This document shows, one piece after another, positions 24,771 to 33,900 of a DNA stretch of 64,000 nt. How positions within the stretch are numbered: the stretch's first letter is position 1; every line of letters begins with the position of its first letter. Source of the stretch: Sediminibacterium sp. (GTDB lineage: Bacteria; Bacteroidota; Bacteroidia; Chitinophagales; Chitinophagaceae); assembly GCA_017537025.1 (NCBI GenBank), contig JAFWCB010000006.1, positions 1 to 64,000 on the forward strand, in the 5' to 3' direction. A model generated the notes under the pieces. The model was not told where the DNA came from and searched no databases. It worked only from the letters and a program-made list of their open reading frames with translations. The position numbers were made by a program, and so were the translations under genes.

Positions 24771-26591
24771 ATGTTGAAGAATCCATTTAGAAATCTAAGT
24801 ATACGGAACAAGCTTTTTATCTCCCATTCGCTTATTCTCCTGATTACGGTTGGGGTCATTTATATCACCATAAAAGTAAATGATAAAAGGCTTCGTATTG
24901 AGGAGCTATTATCGAGAGTAGAAGACATCCGTATACGATCACAGCAGCAGAATGAAGCAAAACAGGATTTTTTGTTGAACGAGCGGTATTCAGAGGATTT
25001 TTTCAAAACAGGATACAGTGACGCGATTGTAAAATATAGTAGTTTATTAAAAGAGATTGATGCAGATCTCCTGCTAATCAATAAAAATGAATTAAGTAGT
25101 AGGCCGGAGATCAAAGAAAGAATTTTACAAATAACACATCAGGTTCATTTTCAAGATGCGCTTTTCGGAAGAATAATAGATTCCGTAAAACAGTTAGGCT
25201 TTGGTTCAACAGGATTATCCGGCAGCTTAGATAATTTTACAAGGGAATTAATTAGAAGCCGACTTATTAATCCAACGATTGTTGAGACACTAAAAAGAAA
25301 GGAACAACAGTATGTTTTTATGAAAGATAGTAAGGCTGCTGTTGAATTTGATACACTGATTACGAATGCTATCCATCAATATGCCAACAGTGCCTCAACA
25401 TTGGCAGTACTGAATAGTTACAATAATACTTTTAAACGTATTATTTCATTGGAAAATAGTATTGGATTAAATAAACAAAAGGGCCTACGAAGTGAGTTAG
25501 CCGAACAGAGTAAGAAAACAGATGAGCAAGTAAAAGCCATCATTATTTCAATTAAAAAATCCTATGAAAAAGACTTAGATAAACTTGAATGGATATTTCT
25601 CGGACTTATCGGAATCGTTTTTACTGTAGGTTTACTAATCAGTTATGTATTAGCCGTTGAAATCACAAAACCTATTATTGAACTAAATAATGCGGCTAAA
25701 GAAGTAGTGGCTACAAAATTTAAAGATGATATTCATCCTAAACATATTGATCTGCAACGTTCCGATGAAATTGGCGAGCTTACTTACAACTTTAATCTGG
25801 CTGTTCGGAAAATCAGGAGAAGTGTTCAGATTATTCAAGACAAGAATAATAGTTTAGAATTAAAAAACCGACAGCTCACTGAAAATGAAATAGATCTCAA
25901 GAAAATAAATGCCCAAAAAGATAAATTTTTATCGATTATATCGCACGATATGCGCGCCCCATTATCTAGCATTATCGGGTTTCTTGATTATTATAAAGAC
26001 AATTTCAAAAGTTTTTCTGAAACAGAAATCGACTTTGTATCTAGTAATCTGAATGCGCATGTAAAAAAAGTAGTGGAGATGCTAGATGGTTTGTTGTTAT
26101 GGGCACGTTCTCAATCAGGAGAAATACAAACGAACCTACAACCCATTGATTTGGCCGCCATCATAACGGATACGGTAGATATTTTAAACCAAAGTGCCAC
26201 CAATAAAAAAATCACTATTTCGCTTAATTTACATAATCAGCTCGTTTGGGCAGATAAGAATATGAGTGCTTTCATCATTCGAAATGTTTTATCCAATGCC
26301 ATCAAATTCACACATGAAGGCGGGCGAATAGAGATTAAAACCCAACGCAACAAAAAATATGCTTTTGTAATAATAAAAGATAATGGAGTAGGTATACCAG
26401 AAGCCAATTTGAGTAAGTTGTTTCAGGATAATGTAAACTTTTCCACTTTTGGTACGGCTAATGAAAAAGGCATTGGTTTAGGCTTAGTACTATGTAAAGA
26501 TTTCATGAATAAGCAAAACGGTAATATTGAAATAGAGAGCTCTCCCGGGGAGGGTACGAGGGTGAATTTATTGTTTCCGCTGATAAGTTAG
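24771..26591 (+). CDS. Membrane sensor histidine kinase
   Basis: This 606-residue kinase has a first membrane helix at about 17-35, a periplasmic helical sensor domain of about 240 residues, and a second helix near 276-297 (LGLIGIVFTVGLLISYVLAV). A HAMP domain (about 297-350) and a short coiled coil follow. The dimerisation domain has ISHDMRAPLSSIIGF with His392 as phospho-acceptor. The ATP-binding domain has NVLSNAIKFTHEGG, DNGVGIP and GIGLGLVLCKDFM. No response regulator is nearby, so its partner is elsewhere. It is divergent from the ABC-F gene. Its TAG stop begins a heptamer array. Confidence 0.93.
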   Translation: MLKNPFRNLSIRNKLFISHSLILLITVGVIYITIKVNDKRLRIEELLSRVEDIRIRSQQQNEAKQDFLLNERYSEDFFKTGYSDAIVKYSSLLKEIDADLLLINKNELSSRPEIKERILQITHQVHFQDALFGRIIDSVKQLGFGSTGLSGSLDNFTRELIRSRLINPTIVETLKRKEQQYVFMKDSKAAVEFDTLITNAIHQYANSASTLAVLNSYNNTFKRIISLENSIGLNKQKGLRSELAEQSKKTDEQVKAIIISIKKSYEKDLDKLEWIFLGLIGIVFTVGLLISYVLAVEITKPIIELNNAAKEVVATKFKDDIHPKHIDLQRSDEIGELTYNFNLAVRKIRRSVQIIQDKNNSLELKNRQLTENEIDLKKINAQKDKFLSIISHDMRAPLSSIIGFLDYYKDNFKSFSETEIDFVSSNLNAHVKKVVEMLDGLLLWARSQSGEIQTNLQPIDLAAIITDTVDILNQSATNKKITISLNLHNQLVWADKNMSAFIIRNVLSNAIKFTHEGGRIEIKTQRNKKYAFVIIKDNGVGIPEANLSKLFQDNVNFSTFGTANEKGIGLGLVLCKDFMNKQNGNIEIESSPGEGTRVNLLFPLIS

Positions 26592-26671
26592 TGGATAGTG
26601 TATAGTGCATAGTGAGTAGTGAACTACCCTATACCCTATACCCTACACCCTATCCCTTACACCTTATATCT
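26589..26671. repeat. Two opposed heptamer arrays after sensor kinase
   Basis: From the stop codon TAG (26589) five units with consensus TAGTGNN run to 26623. Six units of the form TAYNCCY follow in register from 26630 to 26671 after a 6-base joint. Read on the minus strand the second group is TAGGGTA-like, a degenerate inverted partner of the first: GTGTATAGTG and GGGTATAGGG differ at two of ten positions. Confidence 0.85.
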
Positions 26672-26688
26672 TATTTTCGTAATTTTGT

Positions 26689-27897
26689 ATGATGAAGCAA
26701 TTCACCATACCCAATATATATCGTAGCGATTTCATCAGTAAAATAAAACAAGAACGTAAAGCGGCCGACAAATTAAAGAAAGACTTCACGCCAACGCTCT
26801 TAGATTTGGGGGATTTACAGATATATCTTGCCCGACATTTTGGTTTTTGCTATGGGGTAGAAAATGCCATTGAAATTGCTTTTAACACGATTGCCGAAAA
26901 TGAAGGAAAGAATATTTACTTACTCAGTGAAATGATTCATAACCCACAAGTAAATAAAGATTTATTGGCGCGTGGGGTTCGTTTTTTGCAAGACACCTAT
27001 GGCAAACAATTAATTCCATTTGAAAGCTTACAAGCAGATGATGTTGTTATAATACCCGCTTTTGGAACTACCCTCGCAATTGAAGCCATGCTGCGCGAAA
27101 AAGGAATAGCAGTAGAGAAATATAATACTACTTGTCCGTTTGTAGAGAAAGTATGGAATCGAAGTGAGCAAATTGCACAAAAGGGTTATAGTATTGTTAT
27201 ACACGGCAAGCCAAAACATGAAGAAACCAGAGCTACTTTCTCACATGCCTCAGCCAATACTCCGGCAGTTGTAGTAAATGATATGGATGAAACCATATCA
27301 TTAGCAAAATATATTACCCGAGAAAAAGCGCCTGCTGATTTTTATACCGAATTTGCCGGAAGATATTCGGAAGGATTTGATATCACAAAAGATTTACAAA
27401 GGATTGGTGTAGTAAATCAAACCACCCAATTGGCTACCGATACGCAAGCAATCTCCGATTATTTGAGAAATATTATTATGCAGCATTACCAATTAACGGA
27501 TGCTACCATTGGAGAACGTTTTGCTGATACCCGGGATACACTTTGCTATGCCACTAACGATAATCAGTCTGCAGTGGTAGGAATGTTAGAAACACCTGCA
27601 GATATTGCTTTGGTAATTGGCGGGAAAAACAGCAGTAATAGTTCTCACCTGGTAGAACTATGCGAAGCAAAATTACCTACCTATTTTATTGATGCTGCAG
27701 ATAAACTAATTAATGAAAATACAATTGAACATTGCAATTGGCGAAGTAAAGAAGTTACTTATATCGACAACTACTTACCACAAGGAAGTCCCACGCGTAT
27801 TTTGATAACCAGTGGCGCTAGTTGTCCTGACGCTATTGTAGAGCAGGTAATTCGAAAGTTAGCGGGGTTTTATGGGGTGAGTGAAATAGCTGTATGA
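26689..27897 (+). CDS. ispH: 4-hydroxy-3-methylbut-2-enyl diphosphate reductase, long form
   Basis: IspH reduces HMBPP to IPP and DMAPP with an iron-sulfur cluster, the last step of the MEP pathway. The three cluster cysteines are Cys54 (HFGFCYGVE), Cys149 (NTTCPFVEKVW) and Cys379 (SGASCPD), in motifs typical of the family. At 402 residues it is about 85 longer than the E. coli enzyme. An N-terminal extension of about 40 residues and internal insertions resemble the form found in cyanobacteria and plastids. The MEP gene dxr is also in this window but about 20 kb away. A hairpin at 27900-27924 may end the transcript. Confidence 0.95.
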   Translation: MMKQFTIPNIYRSDFISKIKQERKAADKLKKDFTPTLLDLGDLQIYLARHFGFCYGVENAIEIAFNTIAENEGKNIYLLSEMIHNPQVNKDLLARGVRFLQDTYGKQLIPFESLQADDVVIIPAFGTTLAIEAMLREKGIAVEKYNTTCPFVEKVWNRSEQIAQKGYSIVIHGKPKHEETRATFSHASANTPAVVVNDMDETISLAKYITREKAPADFYTEFAGRYSEGFDITKDLQRIGVVNQTTQLATDTQAISDYLRNIIMQHYQLTDATIGERFADTRDTLCYATNDNQSAVVGMLETPADIALVIGGKNSSNSSHLVELCEAKLPTYFIDAADKLINENTIEHCNWRSKEVTYIDNYLPQGSPTRILITSGASCPDAIVEQVIRKLAGFYGVSEIAV

Positions 27898-27899
27898 GT

Positions 27900-27924
27900 A
27901 TTAGTTTGCATAATGCTAACTAAT
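27900..27924. terminator. Hairpin between convergent ispH and VOC genes
   Basis: ATTAGTT (27900-27906) and AACTAAT (27918-27924) are perfect inverted copies, with a second short pair GCA/TGC inside. It lies over the 3' end of the VOC gene (stop 27918-27916). No strong T run follows, so termination is uncertain. Confidence 0.4.
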
Positions 27925-28362
27925 TTCCCCTTGGAATCTCAAATCAAAGTCTATCATCCATTCTATACCATATTTATCTCTAAACATACCAAAATAAGAT
28001 CCCCATGGACTCTCCCCTATTGGCATTTCAATTTCTCCGCCTGCTGAAAGGCCAGTATATAGTTTATCTGCCTCTTCTTTGCTTGTTGCACCGATAGAAA
28101 TTTTACTCCTGGTTTCTTTTTCATTATGTGTTCCCATAAAAGATGGAGTATCACTTGCCATAAGTACATTATGATTGCCGATGGGTAAGGCGATATGCAT
28201 AATTTTATCGGCTTCTGCTTCCGGAAAAGGGTATTCCGGATTAGGGGGCATGTCTTTAAACCTCACAACAGTAACGAATTCGCCACCAAAAACTGATTTA
28301 TAAAAAGTAAAAGCTTCTTCTGCATTTCCGTTGAAATGGATGTAGGGATTGATAGATGGCAT
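27916..28362 (-). CDS. VOC-family protein (glyoxalase/PhnB-like)
   Basis: This 148-residue protein is of the PhnB/3-demethylubiquinone-methyltransferase-like branch of the vicinal oxygen chelate superfamily. It begins MPSINPYIHFNGNAEEAFTFYKSVFGGEF, here split as SINPYIHFNGNAEEAFTFYK and SVFGGEF. It continues with ADKIMHIALPIGNHNVLMASD and ends ESPWGSYFGMFRDKYGIEWMID. Members bind a metal or substrate in a paired beta-alpha-beta fold, but many have no known activity. It is not reliably an enzyme of phosphonate metabolism. It stands alone and converges on ispH. Confidence 0.88.
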   Translation of the reverse strand: MPSINPYIHFNGNAEEAFTFYKSVFGGEFVTVVRFKDMPPNPEYPFPEAEADKIMHIALPIGNHNVLMASDTPSFMGTHNEKETRSKISIGATSKEEADKLYTGLSAGGEIEMPIGESPWGSYFGMFRDKYGIEWMIDFDLRFQGEIS

Positions 28363-28398
28363 GGCTGATTGTTTATTTATAAAGGTAATTAAGTGACC

Positions 28399-28869
28399 TT
28401 ATTCATATCCAAGATCACTTTCTTTTACAGTAGCTAATATAATCAATGATTCTTTCAATAAAGAATCGATTTTTTGCTCAATTTTTTCAAGCTTCACTTT
28501 CCTCAAAAGATATTGTTGCCAAAATGGGTGACCTTTTGAAGCTGTCTTAACATTTTGATTCCAAGCAATAATAAGAAAATCCCAGTCGGGAGCATTAATA
28601 TTGCGATTCTCGAAGTTTTGATTAATTATTATCCCTTTGCTAATAGCTCCTTCTGTCCATAGTATTTTCCGAGCTACGAGTTTATCTTCAGGAACCTTTG
28701 TATTGTCTAAAGAAGCACCACCTACAGTGGTTTCTACTCTGGTTCTGAGCTGTTTTGCCATCTCGTTCAATTTAGGGTCGATTGAGTTAAACATCTTAGG
28801 GGTAGTAGATTGATTAGCGCAAGCCGTTATAAAGAGAGCAAATAATAAGGATAGCTTAAGATAGTTCAC
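28399..28869 (-). CDS. Hypothetical lipoprotein
   Basis: The 156-residue protein begins with a lipoprotein signal, LLFALFITACANQ, with Cys17 as the lipidated residue. The mature part is mixed alpha/beta and soluble, with RTRVETTVGGASLDNTKVPE, then ARKILWTEGAISKGIIINQN and DWDFLIIAWNQNVK. I do not recognise a family. No functional neighbour is evident: it lies between the VOC gene and the MntA/HepT pair on the same strand with gaps of 36 and 80 bp. Confidence 0.6.
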   Translation of the reverse strand: MNYLKLSLLFALFITACANQSTTPKMFNSIDPKLNEMAKQLRTRVETTVGGASLDNTKVPEDKLVARKILWTEGAISKGIIINQNFENRNINAPDWDFLIIAWNQNVKTASKGHPFWQQYLLRKVKLEKIEQKIDSLLKESLIILATVKESDLGYE

Positions 28870-28949
28870 CGGTATGGTTTTATAATATTAAAAGTACTGT
28901 TGATATTAAATCACTCCAACCTCTATTATTATTTTTCTATATTAATAGT

Positions 28950-29324
28950 CTAAATATCTTTAGTATCATTCTTCTTCCGGTTCAAGCCATACGTATCTTT
29001 TGGCTCATTTAATATTATTTCAAAATTACTAAATAACACCTCATGATTTGCTTCGATATTTTTATGAAAGCTATCGGGCAATCTAGCCCAGTCAAATAAT
29101 TCAACTATTATTGGTATTCTACTCACTAATATTTTCTCCTTCATATCTAAAAAAATATCAATTGGTACTCTATCTAGTGTTTCTGTGCGCATTACTAAAT
29201 CTAAATCACTTCCTTCATGCGCTTCTCCAGTAACCCTACTGCCATAAGCCCACACTTCTACCGGAATTGTTAATTCTGAAAAAATTGAGGTCAAAATATT
29301 TTTATGTTTTTCCTTGAGTAGCAT
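28950..29324 (-). CDS. mntA: MntA-type nucleotidyltransferase, antitoxin of HepT
   Basis: This 124-residue minimal nucleotidyltransferase carries GSRVTGEAHEGSDLD at 28-42, which fits the GSx10DxD motif of MntA antitoxins exactly (Gly28, Ser29, Asp40, Asp42). A further acidic residue in PIIVELFDW (Glu75 or Asp78) may complete the site. In described type VII systems MntA neutralises HepT by adding AMP groups to a tyrosine of the toxin. The gene starts 23 bp inside the end of the upstream HEPN gene, so the two are translationally coupled. Function is by family and arrangement. Confidence 0.9.
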   Translation of the reverse strand: MLLKEKHKNILTSIFSELTIPVEVWAYGSRVTGEAHEGSDLDLVMRTETLDRVPIDIFLDMKEKILVSRIPIIVELFDWARLPDSFHKNIEANHEVLFSNFEIILNEPKDTYGLNRKKNDTKDI

Positions 29325-29739
29325 TATTTTGTTTTTTTATAGCTTCCGTAAACAACCGAGCGTCTTTAATAAATCGTGGGAGTAACACTAGTGTTTCTTC
29401 GGCAAAATTAACCCCATAATCATGCGCCGTACTATTTCGATTTTCTCTATACTCCAAAAAATTTTCACAAAGTTCAGAAGAAATAATATCTCTTAACACT
29501 GCCTGCCTGAATACTTCATTAAAATATAGTTTATCAACGGCCTTTGAAGAATGCAAAAATGGTTTTAAAGATTTACGTAACAGTTTACCGCTTTGCTCCA
29601 ATATTATTTCAAATTCCTTTACACATGCAGAACGATACATGTCATAATCAATATCTCCAAGATCTGTTTTTAGTAGCAAGCCATAAGCTTTTTCAAGCGT
29701 ATCTACACAACGCTCATAAAAATTTGTTTCAATTGTCAT
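29302..29739 (-). CDS. hepT: HepT-like HEPN toxin (nucleotidyltransferase partner)
   Basis: This 145-residue all-helical protein is a HEPN protein of the HI0074/HepT group. The RNase motif Rx4HxY is intact at 101-108 (RNSTAHDY: Arg101, His106, Tyr108), Tyr108 being the residue that is AMPylated in characterised systems. It precedes mntA and overlaps it by 23 bp, the usual order of type VII toxin-antitoxin operons. It starts 31 bp after the end of the metal-efflux adaptor gene but is not obviously part of that operon. Targets are expected to be RNA, tRNA in one characterised case. Confidence 0.9.
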   Translation of the reverse strand: MTIETNFYERCVDTLEKAYGLLLKTDLGDIDYDMYRSACVKEFEIILEQSGKLLRKSLKPFLHSSKAVDKLYFNEVFRQAVLRDIISSELCENFLEYRENRNSTAHDYGVNFAEETLVLLPRFIKDARLFTEAIKKQNNATQGKT

Positions 29740-29769
29740 TACTACAAATTACGAAAATTATATACAGGA

Positions 29770-30918
29770 TCACTCATCCTCTCCCTTATTTTTCAACATT
29801 CCTAACAACATAAAGGCATTTTTAGTAACTATTTTTTTAGCTAGCCAATCTTTACCTGCAGATCTAACCCCAACTAATCCGTTTTGTTTTACACCTGCCT
29901 CTACAGGCGTTAATTCAAAGCTACTATCCGTCTTTACTGTAAATACATAATCCTTTCCCGAATAACGAACCAATGCTTCTTCAGGTATAGCTATTTGTTT
30001 ACTAGTGTTTTCCATAAACTCACCACTTAAAAACATTCCCGGTAATAGCTCATGATTAGGTTGTTCGAAATGACAATGTACTAAACCGGCTCTTGCTTCA
30101 TCCACATTTTTCGTAACCAATATAACTTCTACTTCATATTTCTTATTTGGCTGATTGGCCAATGTTACAAAAGCTTTCATTCCTTTTTGAATACGAGATA
30201 AATCCTTTTCGAAAACTGTTAATGCAGCATGAATATCATTCGGGTTTACCAATTCAAATAATACATCAGCAGGATTCACATACTTCCCAATATTCACATT
30301 TACTTTGGTAACGAAACCGGTGATAGGTGATCGAACAGCTACTGTGCGAGAAATATTATTTACGGTTAGTTTTTGTGGATCGATACCTATAATACGTAAT
30401 TTCTCTTCGAAAGATTTTACCATTATTTGTACAGATTTAAACTCGCTTTGCACTTGTTGATAGCTTTTTTTACTCGTAGCTTCTTGGTCGCTTAATTCTT
30501 TTTGACGCTGCAAATCAATAGCTAGATATTCTAGCTTGGCCTTATCCACTAAATATTCTTGCTGTAGCTCTACATAACTTTTATCTTCCATTTCTGCAAT
30601 CACTTCCCCTTTTTTTACACTGATGCCCGGTAGTAAGTGTGATTTTTTTAGATAGCCTCCGAGGGGAAAACTAACAGATACCATGCTTTGCGGTGGTACA
30701 TCTACCAAGCCATTCACTTTAATCACTTCCTGTATTTCTGCTTCTATTGGCTTACCAATTTGTAAGGCAGCCTGGTTTCTTTGAGCAGCCGTAAGTGTTA
30801 CCAAGCTGTCATTCGATTTTTTTATTATTTCCTTTTTTACATCACCCGATGATGTATTTGTTTTGCTCTTGCAAGCGATTATTATGACACTAAAAAATAA
30901 GATATATATGTACTTCAT
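29770..30918 (-). CDS. RND efflux periplasmic adaptor (CusB/CzcB family)
   Basis: This 382-residue adaptor links an inner-membrane RND pump to an outer-membrane channel. It starts with a lipoprotein signal (LFFSVIIIACKSK, Cys16). The barrel-sandwich and hairpin domains are recognised by VSFPLGGYLKKSHLLPGISV, then GEVIAEMEDKSYVELQQEYL and a coiled-coil hairpin. The matching half is AVRSPITGFVTKVNVNIGKY, followed by the beta-barrel and membrane-proximal domains. The gene starts 3 bp after the stop of the pump gene. Metal family is inferred from that pump. Confidence 0.92.
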   Translation of the reverse strand: MKYIYILFFSVIIIACKSKTNTSSGDVKKEIIKKSNDSLVTLTAAQRNQAALQIGKPIEAEIQEVIKVNGLVDVPPQSMVSVSFPLGGYLKKSHLLPGISVKKGEVIAEMEDKSYVELQQEYLVDKAKLEYLAIDLQRQKELSDQEATSKKSYQQVQSEFKSVQIMVKSFEEKLRIIGIDPQKLTVNNISRTVAVRSPITGFVTKVNVNIGKYVNPADVLFELVNPNDIHAALTVFEKDLSRIQKGMKAFVTLANQPNKKYEVEVILVTKNVDEARAGLVHCHFEQPNHELLPGMFLSGEFMENTSKQIAIPEEALVRYSGKDYVFTVKTDSSFELTPVEAGVKQNGLVGVRSAGKDWLAKKIVTKNAFMLLGMLKNKGEDE

Positions 30919-30921
30919 AGT

Positions 30922-33900
30922 TTAATAATTGAGTAAATAATGTAATTCAGCAGCTGTTATATTAAGCATTTTAATGGCTTCTAGTTGCTGCATATTAATT
31001 TGTATGGATTGATTAATTAATGTTCCCCATTCAATGTAACCTATTTGCCCGTTTTTATAGTTTAGATTAGCAGTTTTGATCAAAACATCGGCCTGCCGCT
31101 TACCTATTTGCTGGTAATAATCTGTTGCTTTAGCATAGCGTTCATACTCTCCCAGCGCTGCTTGCACTTTAGCTTGCAAGATATTGACTACAGCATTAGT
31201 AGAAGCCGTAGCAACCATTTCATTGATTGTTGCGGCTTTTACTTTTTGTTTTTGTGCTTTGCTGAAAACGGGTAATGCCATCCCAAGTGTTACAAATGAA
31301 AATCGATCACCAACATTATATAATCTTTCCGACCTATCTGGGCGCATCTGCCAACCACTTAAGGATTGATTGCTATAACCCACTACCCAATCCGGCTTCA
31401 ACTTTATTTTCGTTAATTCAGTTTCAGCCGCATACTGATTTTCCTGTGCTTTGTAAAATGCCAGTAAAGGGTTATTTCTCCATTGTGCCGAATCGAAGAG
31501 CTGTTTACTAGATACCAATTTTTCTGCTGCGATAAATAAAGTATCTGTTTGCAGCACAATACTGATCTGTCGCTGAATTGCTTTTTGATCTGCAAGCTGT
31601 TGTGTGATCACTAATTTATTATGCATTACCATATTATCTAAAACCGTTTTCTCTAACAAATTGGTCTCTCCTTTTTCTAATCGTAATGCAGCTATTTTTT
31701 GAAAAGGGGAAAGAGAACTATCTAATTGCTGTAATAGCTCAATGGCTGCAGTTTGGTATTGCAGTTGAACATATAATTGCTTGATTAGTTTTTTCACCTC
31801 TGCCTCTTGTACTTTTGTATTGGCAGTCGATGTTTGAAAAAAAGCTTCTAATAAATTTTTTTGTCTTTGATAAAAACCAACCGGTGCCAGCGGTTGTAAA
31901 ATAGAAATTTTAGCATCGAACGCATAGGTATTATAGCTTCCTAAATCGGTTGAAATTTGTGTTTTAGGTATTTCGTGATAGGATTCTTTGAGTGTTGCAA
32001 AATATTGCTTTTGCATACGTCCTACTTGTAATATGGCTGCTTTCTGACTAGCTCTTTCTAAAAGCTCAGGCAAATTTGCTTTAACTTCCGGTTGTTGCGC
32101 ATTCAGCATAGCGGGTAGAAAAAGTATAGCTACCCAGATCATTGGTTTTATTTTCATCTTCATGGTAGCAGTATCAAATAGTAAAAATAAACAAGGTAAT
32201 ACCAGTAGCGTAAGAACAGTAGCAGTAACTAATCCTCCAATTACTACTGTTGCTAATGGACGTTGCACTTCAGCACCGGCTCCATTACTTAATGCCATTG
32301 GTAAAAAACCAAGAGAAGCCACCGCGGCAGTCATTAATATGGGTCTCAATCGAGATACGGTAGCATCTATAATAATCGTATGTAGCTTAGAATCGGGATG
32401 TGATTTTTTTTGCTTAATGATTTCTGTAATCATTACGATACCATTTAATACAGCGACTCCGAATAAAGCAATAAAGCCAACCCCCGCAGAAATACTGAAG
32501 GGCATCCCTCTTAACCATAAACTAATGATACCACCTGTGGCAGACAAGGGTATTGCCGAAAAAATAAGCAAGCCATATTTTATTTTCCCGAAAGTGAGAT
32601 ACAGAAGTAGCAAAATTAATAGTAAGGCTATAGGAACCGCTATTGCAAGCCGGGCAGTGGCATGTTGCAGGTTTTCGTATTGTCCACCATAAGTAATATA
32701 ATACCCTACCGGTAATCTAACTGTTTGCTTTATTTTTTCTTGCAACTCTGTTACAATAGTTTGTACATCTTTGCCTCTTACATTGAAACCAACAGTAATT
32801 CTTCTTCTCCCATCTTCTCTTTGAATTTGGTACGGTCCATCTTTCAATTCAACAGTAGCTAATTGATTGAGCGGTACTTGCAATCCATTTGCTACACCAA
32901 TTAAAAGATTATTTAACTCAGCAGTATTTAGTCGCTGGTTTTTATCGAGCCTAATAACCATATCAAAACGTTTCTCCCCTTCAAATACAACGCCCGATTT
33001 AGCTCCCGCATAAGCAGATTCAATGGTGGCATTGATATCACTAATACTGGCACCGAAACGAGCTATGGCAGGCCTGTTATAAGTGATTACCCATTGTGGT
33101 ATGCCGGTAACTGTTTCTACATAGAGATCTTTGGCTCCTTCTATCTTAGTTATTTTATCTCCTAACATAGCAGCAACAGTAGCAAGGCTATCCAAATCAT
33201 CTCCAAAAACTTTACACACAACATCTTGTCGGGCCCCGGTCATTAATTCATTAAATCGCATTTGAACCGGGAACTGAAAACCCGTTGTTACACCGGGTAT
33301 TTGTTGTAATACCTTACTCATTTTTTCTGCCAGTTCATCAAAGCCCTTTGCCGATACCCATTCTTTTTTATCTTTCAAAATCACCATCATATCTGCTGCT
33401 TCCATAGGCATGGGATCGGTTGGTATTTCTCCGGAACCAATTTTAGTAACTACTTTTCTTACTTCAGGAAAAGAATCTAATAGAAGACGCGCCGTTTTTT
33501 GTGTTGTGTTTACGGTATTCTTTAGCGAAGACCCGGTTAATAAGCGTGTATCTACTGCAAAATCACCTTCTTCTAATTTTGGAATAAACTCACCTCCCAA
33601 TGTTGTTAATATTACAATGGCTAAACCAAATAAAGCAATATTGATAGCTACAATGGTTTTCGGTATGGTAAGTATTTTTTTCAATATATTTTTATACCAA
33701 ATAGAAAGGGTGTTCATCCATCGATCGCTAAAGGTATCTGCCCGCTTAATTTTTTTACTAAGCGATAGCGCACTTATCATGGGTACATAAGTAATCGACA
33801 GAATAAGTGCACCGATAATGCTAAAAGAAACCGTTTCGGCCATGGGGCGAAACATTTTACCTTCGATACCTTGAAGTGAAAGAATTGGCAGGTAAACTAC

